From: Streptomyces avicenniae
GTDB taxonomy: Bacteria > Actinomycetota > Actinomycetes > Streptomycetales > Streptomycetaceae
Direction of reading: 5' to 3'
Length of the DNA stretch: 64,000 nucleotides
Assembly: GCF_000719135.1 (NCBI RefSeq)
Contig: NZ_JOEK01000018.1
Coordinates: 62,001 to 126,000, forward strand
Within the stretch, counting starts at the first letter, position 1. Every line of letters begins with the position of its first letter. The notes beneath the pieces are model-generated. The model was not told where the DNA came from and did not search any database. It worked only from the letters and a program-made list of their open reading frames with translations. Positions 54,537 through 61,709 of this stretch are shown piece by piece. Both the position numbers and the translations under genes were made by a program.

Positions 54537-55541
54537 TCAGTGCGCCGCGATGACCTGCTCGGCCCGCCGGACCACGCTGTCGGCCAGTTCCTTGAACTCC
54601 CGGTAGCAGGTCTGGACGTACTTCTGCGTGCTGCCGAGGGCGCCGTCCGCCGTCTTGAGGTCGAACATGGGCTTGCGCGCGTCGTGGGCGAGTTGCAGGA
54701 GGGTCCGGTAGTTGCGCAGGACGGCGATCCGGTACGGATCGTCGTCCCCTGCGGCGGGCGGCTGCTGCCCCAGCAGACGGTCGGCGTACGCCCCGGGGAG
54801 ACGATCGAGCCACCGCCCGTACGCCCCGGCCCGGCTGTCCAGCCGCGGCTCGGGTCTCCTCACCACGTAGCCCAGGGGGGTCATCACCTCGCGGGGCACG
54901 GGGATACCCAGGACGTCGAGATCCGGAGGGATGTGGGGCAGGACGCGCTGCTGCCAGTCGCGGCGCCACCCGGCCAGGGTGGGCCCCAGGCTGTCCAGCC
55001 CGCGGAGGGAGAAGAGGTCGGGCGTGAGCGGGGTGAGGACGGTCCTGGCCCCGAGGAGGGCGGCGCGGTTGACGGCCGTCAGGTGCCGTCCGACGTCCAG
55101 GAGGACGACGTCGGCGCCGACGGAGTTCGCCGCGCGCGCGATGGTCCGCTGGAAGGCCGTGGTCGCGCGGACGGCGGCCGGGTCCCCGCCCAGGGAGGCG
55201 GGCCAGGCGTCGGCCAGCAGCCCTTCGAGGCCGCCGAGGTCGGGGCTGCCCGGGAGGAGCCACAGTCCCGGCCGTACGGAGACCGGCCGGACGCGGGCGG
55301 CGTCGGCGGCATCGGCGGGTCCCCGCAGTGCGGGACGCACGGTGTCGGCAAGGCCCGGGGCGCTCCCCCACGCGACCTCGATCTGTTCCTCGTCCATGCA
55401 CAGGGCCGTGAGATCGGCCTGGGGGTCGAGATCCACGGCCAGGACGCCGACACGGCGTCTGCTGAGCATGTGCGCCAGATGGTGGACGAGCGTCGTCGTC
55501 CCCACGTCCCCCCTGCTGTTGAACAGGGCGATCGAGATCAT
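54537..55541 (-). CDS. ParA/MinD-like ATPase with degenerate Walker A
   Basis: 334 aa of the deviant-Walker ParA fold. The N-terminus reads IALFNSRGDVGTTTLVHHL: the two Lys of KGGVGKTT are Arg10 and Thr15, and the middle Gly is Asp12. The A' motif VDLDPQADLTAL and the beta-strand DVVLLDVGRHLTAVNRAALL are preserved. The C-terminal 120 residues are helical and family-specific (FKELADSVVRRAEQVIAAH). It overlaps the AlbA_2 gene by ATGA, so the two form one unit. Without the lysines it should not hydrolyse ATP normally. The system's role is unknown. Confidence 0.85.
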   Translation of the reverse strand: MISIALFNSRGDVGTTTLVHHLAHMLSRRRVGVLAVDLDPQADLTALCMDEEQIEVAWGSAPGLADTVRPALRGPADAADAARVRPVSVRPGLWLLPGSPDLGGLEGLLADAWPASLGGDPAAVRATTAFQRTIARAANSVGADVVLLDVGRHLTAVNRAALLGARTVLTPLTPDLFSLRGLDSLGPTLAGWRRDWQQRVLPHIPPDLDVLGIPVPREVMTPLGYVVRRPEPRLDSRAGAYGRWLDRLPGAYADRLLGQQPPAAGDDDPYRIAVLRNYRTLLQLAHDARKPMFDLKTADGALGSTQKYVQTCYREFKELADSVVRRAEQVIAAH

Positions 55542-56736
55542 GCGGGTCTCCGGACGGTCACGGCCCAGGACACGTCGTCGATCCGGAACCGGGCGGGCGG
55601 GCTCCCGTTGCGCTCCAGCACCGCTTGGATGCGCCCGATGCCACGGCCGAAGCGGTTGACGTAGCCGAGCCCCTTGAGGGCGGCGGCGAGGGAGGGGTTG
55701 CGGTAGTCGTTGACCCGGTCGAAGTTGTCGTCGCGCACCTGCCCGAACGGGCCGCCGGGGTTGGTGATCTCGATGCGGTCCTCGAACCAGGCGATGCGCG
55801 TCGGGGCGTAGGACGTCTCGTAGTTGCGGTGCATGAGGGCGTTCATGCAGATCTCCCGCAGGGCCTCGATCGGATAGTCGGGCCGGGGGCTCTCGCGGAA
55901 GCCGTCCGCGGTCAGACGGGTGCGGATGTTGCCGAGCAGCAGGACCTCCAGCCGGGCGGCGGCGCCGATGACGTTCTGGCGGAGTTCCTGCTCGTCCACG
56001 ACCGGGGCACCGAGATCCGTGCCGTCGTAGCGCACGAACTGGAGGTAAGCGCCCGGGATGTACGCGGACGGGTCGAGGCCGACGGTCAGCAGCCCGAGGA
56101 TCGTCGGGTCGCCCTCCGGCGTCGCGAGGTGCAGCGAGGAGAGCTGGACGGACAGCGGGCGTCCGTTCTCCTCGATCACCACGGGATCGACCAGCGAGGC
56201 AGGTAGGAGGACCGGAAGAGGTCGAGGTCGAGGTCGTCCGCACAGGCACGGGGAACGGCCGTGGTGTCGAAGGGCCCGTCGTTGGCGCGCCGCCGCTCGG
56301 CGAGAACCCGCTCGTCCTCCCGGCTCGCCCGGCGTGTCGTCGGTCCGGGGCGGACCCAGATGACGCCCTCGAAGCGGACGGGCGGCGTGCCGGATGCCTC
56401 GACGTGCAACCGGATGACGGGACGGCCACGGAAACGGGCGGCCTCGACGGTGAACGAGGGTCGGTCGAGGATGCGCCCGTCGTCCCGCAGATCGGTGAGG
56501 GCGAGCAGCGCGCGGTCGCCGACGTCCACGCCCTCGACGGGCTCCCCGGTGTCGTCCACCCCGATGAGGATGTCGCCGCCGCCCTTGCCCGCGAGGTCGT
56601 TGGCCATCGCGCACACGGCCTGTCCGACGACGTCCCCGCGCTTCCCCTCGCGCTCGGCCGTGCGCTTGAACTCCAGGGTCGTCGTCTCGACGGTCCCCAG
56701 CACGTCCGCCAGGTCGTGGTCACTCACGCGGCACAT
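55538..56736 (-). pseudogene. AlbA_2 (Schlafen-like) ATP-binding protein gene, frameshifted
   Basis: Two frames make one protein. Frame one (56736 down to ~56203) encodes an AlbA_2 DNA-binding domain: TTLEFKRTAEREGKRGD, AMANDLAGKGGGDILIGVDD, GVIWVRPGPTTRRAS. It then runs out at a TGA (56177-56179). The second frame takes over at VDPVVIEENGRPLSVQL and ends at 55538, with a HATPase_c_4-type domain (MNALMHRNYETSYAPTRIAW, ITNPGGPFGQV, NRFGRGIGRIQAVL). One missing base near 56200 explains it. It is coupled to the ParA-like gene by ATGA. Sequencing error is possible. Confidence 0.8.
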
Positions 56737-56780
56737 TGTCGCAGCCCGCGTCGGGGCGGGCGTGCGGCCGGGGAGGACGG

Positions 56781-56811
56781 GCGAGCCGCCCCCGGGGTGG
56801 GGGCGGCTCGC
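56781..56811 (-). terminator. Terminator of the second ABC operon
   Basis: 13-bp perfect stem GCGAGCCGCCCCC / GGGGGCGGCTCGC with a 5-base loop, 37 bp past the permease stop. Confidence 0.8.
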
Positions 56812-56847
56812 GGTGGGGTGGGTGGCCGGTACGGCCGGTTGGGGCGG

Positions 56848-59274
56848 TCAGTCGGTCGCGATCGCGTTGAGGACGTTCATGCGGCCCGCCCGGATCGCCG
56901 GGAAGAGGGCGGCCAGCAGGCCGACCAGGGCGGAGCCGAGGAAGACCACCACGACGGTCAGCCACGGGATCTCCAGGACCTCCATGCCCTCCAGGGCCAT
57001 CAGCTGTTGGCCCGTCACGCCCCAGGCCATGCCGAGGCCGAGGCCGAGCAGCGCGCCGAAGAGGGCGATGGCGACCGATTCGAGACGGATCATGCGGCGC
57101 AGCTGGCGGCGTGAGAGGCCGATGGCCCGCATGAGGCCGATCTCGCGGGTCCGCTCGACCACCGAGAGGGCCAGGGTGTTCACGACGCCGAGGACCGCGA
57201 CGATGATCGCGAGCCCCAGCAGCCCGTAGACCATGTTGAGCAGGCCGCCGATCTGGCTCTCCAGCATCTCCTTGAACTCGGCCTGGTCCATGACCTCCAT
57301 CTGCGGGTACGGGTCGAGCGCCGCCTCCAGGGCCGCCGCGGCGGCGTCCTCCTGGCCGTCCTCCGCGGTGGCGAAGAAGAAGAACGGCAGCGGCAGGGCG
57401 TCCGCCGGGACGTACTCGGTGACCGTGTCGAGCGAGATGTACCAGGCGCCCAGGAGCGCGCTGTCCGGCGCGACGATCGCCTGGATCGTCAGGGCGGCGG
57501 GGGCGCCGCCCTCGGCGAAGGTGACGTCCAGGGTGTCGCCGATGCCCAGGCCCTCCTCGGTGGCGAAGTCGCTGTCCACCGAGACGCCGCCGGGACCGAG
57601 CACGTCGTCCATGGAGCCCTCGACGACGTCGAGCGCGACGTCGTCGGCCCAGGTGCCGGGGACGCCGCCGACGGTGACCTCCTCCTCGCCGCCGTCGGGC
57701 GTCGTCACCTCGATGTCGATGTCGCGGTAGGGCGTGACGCGGGTGAGGCCGTCCACGTCCTCGACGGCCCGCTGGATCTCCTCGGTGACCGGCGCCATGA
57801 CCGTGGGCTGCACGACGAAGTCGGCGCCGAGCGACCGGTCGATCTCGTCCGAGGCCGAGGCGACCATCGAGGTGCTGACGACCGACAGGCCCACGACCAG
57901 CGCGAGGCCGATCATCAGGGCGGACGCGGTGGCGCCCGTGCGGCGCGGGTTGCGCAGCGCGTTGCGTTCGGCGAGACGGCCGACCGGCCCGAAGATCCGC
58001 AGCAGGATCGTCGCGATGAACCGCACGACGAGGCCGACCAGGGCGGGCCCGACGAGGATGAGGCCGACGAGGCTCAGCAGCACGCCGAGGCCCAGCAGCC
58101 CACCGCCCGCCGACGCCTCGTCCTGCGCCGACGCGGCGGCGAGCGCGGCGAGGCCGCCGACGCTCAGGAGGCCGCCGATCGTCGCCCGGACGCGGCCCGC
58201 GCGGACGTCGCCCGGCATCCCGGCGTCCCGCAGCGCGGCCATCGGGCTGATCTTGGCCGCGCGCCTGGCCGGGATGTAGGCGGCGAGCAGCGTGACGACG
58301 ACGCCGAGCACGACGCCGATGATCGGGACGCTCGGGTCGATCGTCAGGTCGTCGGTGCTCAGTTCGAGGCCGACCGCGCTCAGGAGGGCCATGAGCCCGA
58401 TCGCGATGCCGACGCCCGCGCCGAAGCCGACGACCGAGCCGATGACGCCGAGGAGGAGTGCTTCGGTGAGGACGGAGCGGTTGATCTGGCGTCGGCTGGA
58501 GCCGAGGGCGCGCAGGAGGCCGATCTCGCGGGTGCGTTGGGCGACCATGTCCGCGACCGCGGCCTTGAGCTGCGCGTCGGTGACCTCGCCCGTCGAGTCC
58601 ACGTACAGCTGGGTGTACGCGTCCTGGCCGCCGAGCAGCAGGTCGCGCGCGGTGTCGAGGTCGAGGTAGAGCAGCGAGGCGCCGGGGTTGGTGACCGTGA
58701 AGTCGGCGATGCCGCTGATGGTGAAGTCCTGGTCGCCGCCGACCGTGACCAGCCGGAGGGGGTCGCCGACGCGCAGGTTCTTGTTGTCGGCGGTGTCGCC
58801 GTCGATCATGATGTCGCCCGGGCCCTGGGGCGGGCTGCCGTCGGCGATCTCCATGGACCGCAGCTCGATGTCGGACCAGGTGGAGACGATGGTCGGCGCG
58901 CCGGTGGTCGGGCCGATGTTCTCGTTGTCCTGGTCCACCGCGACCGCGCTGGTGGAGACCACGACACCGGTGACACGGTCCACGCCGTCGATCCCGGCGA
59001 TCTCGTCGGCGGCCGAGGCGGGCACCGTGTCGGGGACGCCGTTGGCGGGCCCCTCGTCGTCGAACATGCCGCCCTCGCCCTCCTCCGCGGGCGGGGCGAC
59101 CATGACGTTCGAGGCGGTGTCGGCGAACAGCTTGTCGAACGTCGTGTTCATCGTCGCGGTGAAGACGAGGGTGCCGCAGACGAAGGCGACGGAGAGGACG
59201 ACCGCCATACCGGACAGGGCCATGCGGCCTTTGTGGGCGAAGAAGTTGCGTAGGGAGGTCTTGAGGACGGTCAT
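56848..59274 (-). CDS. FtsX-family ABC permease lacking one membrane segment
   Basis: 808 aa, partner of the ATPase it overlaps by ATGA. N-terminal helix, first extracytoplasmic domain, two FtsX units and an end ALFPAIRAGRMNVLNAIATD are as in the family. But the sequence goes TDAQLKAAVADMVAQRTREI directly: the ~60 residues that carry the end of the periplasmic domain and the first helix of FtsX unit 1 (present in the paralogue at 8601-11147) are absent. The deletion is in frame. It should alter the topology of the first half, so export function is doubtful. Confidence 0.9.
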   Translation of the reverse strand: MTVLKTSLRNFFAHKGRMALSGMAVVLSVAFVCGTLVFTATMNTTFDKLFADTASNVMVAPPAEEGEGGMFDDEGPANGVPDTVPASAADEIAGIDGVDRVTGVVVSTSAVAVDQDNENIGPTTGAPTIVSTWSDIELRSMEIADGSPPQGPGDIMIDGDTADNKNLRVGDPLRLVTVGGDQDFTISGIADFTVTNPGASLLYLDLDTARDLLLGGQDAYTQLYVDSTGEVTDAQLKAAVADMVAQRTREIGLLRALGSSRRQINRSVLTEALLLGVIGSVVGFGAGVGIAIGLMALLSAVGLELSTDDLTIDPSVPIIGVVLGVVVTLLAAYIPARRAAKISPMAALRDAGMPGDVRAGRVRATIGGLLSVGGLAALAAASAQDEASAGGGLLGLGVLLSLVGLILVGPALVGLVVRFIATILLRIFGPVGRLAERNALRNPRRTGATASALMIGLALVVGLSVVSTSMVASASDEIDRSLGADFVVQPTVMAPVTEEIQRAVEDVDGLTRVTPYRDIDIEVTTPDGGEEEVTVGGVPGTWADDVALDVVEGSMDDVLGPGGVSVDSDFATEEGLGIGDTLDVTFAEGGAPAALTIQAIVAPDSALLGAWYISLDTVTEYVPADALPLPFFFFATAEDGQEDAAAAALEAALDPYPQMEVMDQAEFKEMLESQIGGLLNMVYGLLGLAIIVAVLGVVNTLALSVVERTREIGLMRAIGLSRRQLRRMIRLESVAIALFGALLGLGLGMAWGVTGQQLMALEGMEVLEIPWLTVVVVFLGSALVGLLAALFPAIRAGRMNVLNAIATD

Positions 59275-60059
59275 GAGGTGCGTCCCTTGGCGTCGAAGTG
59301 GCGCATGCGGTCGAGGACGCGGTCGGCGGTGGGGTGGTGCATCTCGTCCACGATGCGGCCGTCGGCGAGGAAGACGATGCGGTCGGCGTGGGCGGCGGCT
59401 GCGGGGTCGTGGGTGACCATGACGATGGTCTGGCCCAGGTCGTCCACGGAGCGGCGCAGGAAGGCGAGGACCTCGGCCCCGGCGCGGGAGTCGAGGTTGC
59501 CGGTGGGCTCGTCGCCGAAGATGATGTCGGGCCGCGCGGCGAGGGCACGGGCGACGGCGACGCGTTGCTGCTGGCCGCCGGAGAGTTGTGCGGGGCGGTG
59601 CTTGAGGCGGTCGGCGAGGCCGACCGTCTCGATCACCCGGGCGAGCCATTCCTTGTCGGGTTTACGCCCGGCTATGTCCATGGGGAGGGTGATGTTCTCC
59701 GCCGCGTTCAGGGTCGGAAGAAGGTTGAACGCCTGGAAGATGAACCCGATCCGGTCCCTCCGCAGCCGGGTCAGGTGCTTGTCCTTCAGGCCGGTGATCT
59801 CCGTGTCGCCCAGCCAGATACGGCCGGAGGAGACGGTGTCCAACCCGGCCAGGCAGTGCATCAACGTGGACTTGCCAGAGCCGGACGGCCCCATGATCGC
59901 CGTGAACCGCCCCCGCTCCACGGACACACTCACATGATCGAGCGCCGTCACACGGGTCTCACCCGATCCGTACGCCTTCACGACGTCGTCCGCCCGCGCC
60001 GCCTCGGCCGCGTGCCGCCCGTCTCCCCCGGTCGCCGGGTCCACCACAGCCGTAGCCAC
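59271..60059 (-). CDS. ABC transporter ATP-binding protein (MacB/LolD type)
   Basis: 262 aa. Walker A GPSGSGKST, Q-loop FQAFNLLPTL, LSGGQQQR signature, Walker B IIFGDEPTGNLD and THD H-loop are intact. GTG 60059 is preferred because AAGGAG sits seven bases upstream; an ATG at 60122 lacks a site. It is about 80% identical by eye to the ATPase at 7741-8520 and is the upstream member of a two-gene operon with the shortened permease. Confidence 0.95.
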   Translation of the reverse strand: MATAVVDPATGGDGRHAAEAARADDVVKAYGSGETRVTALDHVSVSVERGRFTAIMGPSGSGKSTLMHCLAGLDTVSSGRIWLGDTEITGLKDKHLTRLRRDRIGFIFQAFNLLPTLNAAENITLPMDIAGRKPDKEWLARVIETVGLADRLKHRPAQLSGGQQQRVAVARALAARPDIIFGDEPTGNLDSRAGAEVLAFLRRSVDDLGQTIVMVTHDPAAAAHADRIVFLADGRIVDEMHHPTADRVLDRMRHFDAKGRTS

Positions 60060-60508
60060 GGTCTGTCTCCTTCTTTCGGTTGACCGCCCTGGCGAGCGAT
60101 CGTTCGTTTTTGTCGGTGCCACAACAGGCTAAGAACCCCGGGCACCCGCCCTCGTCGCCCCCCGGGATGAACGGACCCCCTGACCCCCTCGGGGATGTCC
60201 CAGGGAGTCCCCTGGGGGCGATCCCTGAGACCGCGCCCCGGCCGCCGCGCGGCCCGGGTCACGCCGCCGCCCGCCGTCCCCACCGTCCCCGTGGCGGCAC
60301 TTCGGCGCCCGTCCGGCGACCACGTCACGCACCCGTCATAAATTCACCGCCAGTTCACTCTGGCGCTGCGCCGGGGCCACTCTTTCTGCGCACTATTGAG
60401 CGGTCCGGAATAAGCGACGATCCCCGTTCATGACCCACGCTCATCGGCTGTGCTCATCGGCAAGGCCCAACCCGGTCGTATGGAGTTGAGCACGGTGGAA
60501 GGCACAAG
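60060..60508. other. Divergent intergenic region with repeat cluster
   Basis: About 450 bp between the second ABC operon and the acyltransferase gene. On the minus strand it holds several TCAGGG/CCAGGG and CCCTGGG/CCCTGA elements, including the palindrome at 60199-60216. The right half (60330-60430) is less GC-rich (CATAAATTCACC, GCACTATTGAGC) and may hold the acyltransferase promoter. No coding sequence seen. Confidence 0.5.
60199..60216. promoter_or_regulatory. Palindrome upstream of the second ABC operon
   Basis: CCCAGGG-AGTC-CCCTGGG, a perfect 7-4-7 dyad, flanked by CCCTGA (60223-60228) and CCCCCTGA (60176-60183) half sites. The arrangement suits a LuxR/NarL-type response regulator. Confidence 0.5.
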
Positions 60509-61639
60509 GTGCTGAGGCAGCGACACAAGACCGCCGGCCCGACCGGTACGCCCCGAGATCCACTGTGGGAGAACGTACGGTACATATCGGCCACGGTCGT
60601 TCTCGTCGGGCACGCCATCACCCCGCTGCGCGACGACTTCGCCGCCATGCACTGGCTGTACAACGCGACATGGCAGCTGGGAGTGCCCGCGTTCGCCCTG
60701 ATCTCCGGCCGTTTCAGCACGGCGCTGCCGCTCACCGGACGGACGGCGGGACGCCTTCTCACCGGAATCGGGCTGCCCTATCTGGCCATTTCGCTGCTGA
60801 CCTCGCTCCAGATCTGGCTGCTCGGCGGCGAATGGAATTTCTTCGTCGCGGAACCGGTCGCGACCCTGTGGTTCCTGCTGTCGCTGATCTTCTGGAAAGC
60901 GGCACTCCCCTATGTGGTCGTCCTGCGCCATCCGCTGCTCCTTTCCGTGGCGGCGGCACTGCTCGTCGGATTCGCCGAGGACATCGGTTTCGCCTTTTCC
61001 GCGTCGCAGACGATCACGTTCTTCCCGTTCTTCTTCCTCGGCCATCTCCTCCGCGACCGGGACGGCCGCCTCGCGACGGCCGTCGCCGCCGTGCCCCGTG
61101 GGGCCGCCGCCGTGGTCAGCGCGGCGCTCGCGGGCGGCGCCTGGCTGGTGAACGACCGGCTCGAACCCGTGTGGCTGGCGATGAAGCGCCCCTACAGCGA
61201 GGAGAGCTTCGCGCTGGTGTGGGGCGTGCCGGTGCGGGCCGCCGTCCTGCTGTGGGGCGCGGTCGCGGCCCTCGCGCTGCTGCGGCTCGTGCCACGCCGC
61301 CACGTCCCGCTGATGACGTCGCTCGGCACGGCGGGGATGTTCATCTACGTCCTGCACCCGCTCGTCCTGCGGCAGCTCTACCACGTGGACTTCTTCGCGC
61401 GCATCGACACCGGCGCGGAGGCGGCGGCCGTCCTCGCGGCGGCGCTCGCGGCGACCGTCGTGCTCGGCTCACGCCCGGTGCAGGCGCTCACCCGGCCGTT
61501 CGTCCAGCCACGGGGCCGCTGGCTCCTGCGCCCCCCGGAGGAACCGGACGGGCGGGACGCGCCGCCAGGCAGCCGCACCGGCGACGCGGCGCCGCACGCC
61601 CGCGAACCGGCCGCGCCGCCCGCCGCACGCTCCGGCTGA
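60509..61639 (+). CDS. Acyltransferase-3 family membrane protein
   Basis: 376 aa, GTG with GGAAGG. About ten membrane helices. It starts ENVRYISATVVLVGHAITPL, matching the acyltransferase-3 helix 1 with the catalytic-type His, and continues LGVPAFALISGRFS. The family O-acylates sugars of surface polysaccharides, peptidoglycan or secondary metabolites. The C-terminal ~45 residues are a Pro/Ala-rich tail. It precedes the large glycosyltransferase gene by 70 bp, so it probably decorates the same glycan. Confidence 0.88.
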   Translation: MLRQRHKTAGPTGTPRDPLWENVRYISATVVLVGHAITPLRDDFAAMHWLYNATWQLGVPAFALISGRFSTALPLTGRTAGRLLTGIGLPYLAISLLTSLQIWLLGGEWNFFVAEPVATLWFLLSLIFWKAALPYVVVLRHPLLLSVAAALLVGFAEDIGFAFSASQTITFFPFFFLGHLLRDRDGRLATAVAAVPRGAAAVVSAALAGGAWLVNDRLEPVWLAMKRPYSEESFALVWGVPVRAAVLLWGAVAALALLRLVPRRHVPLMTSLGTAGMFIYVLHPLVLRQLYHVDFFARIDTGAEAAAVLAAALAATVVLGSRPVQALTRPFVQPRGRWLLRPPEEPDGRDAPPGSRTGDAAPHAREPAAPPAARSG

Positions 61640-61709
61640 CCCCGCACCGCACCACCGCGGCACCCGTACGACCCGGCACCACCACCGGACCAGGAGAACT
61701 GGGAAGAAG

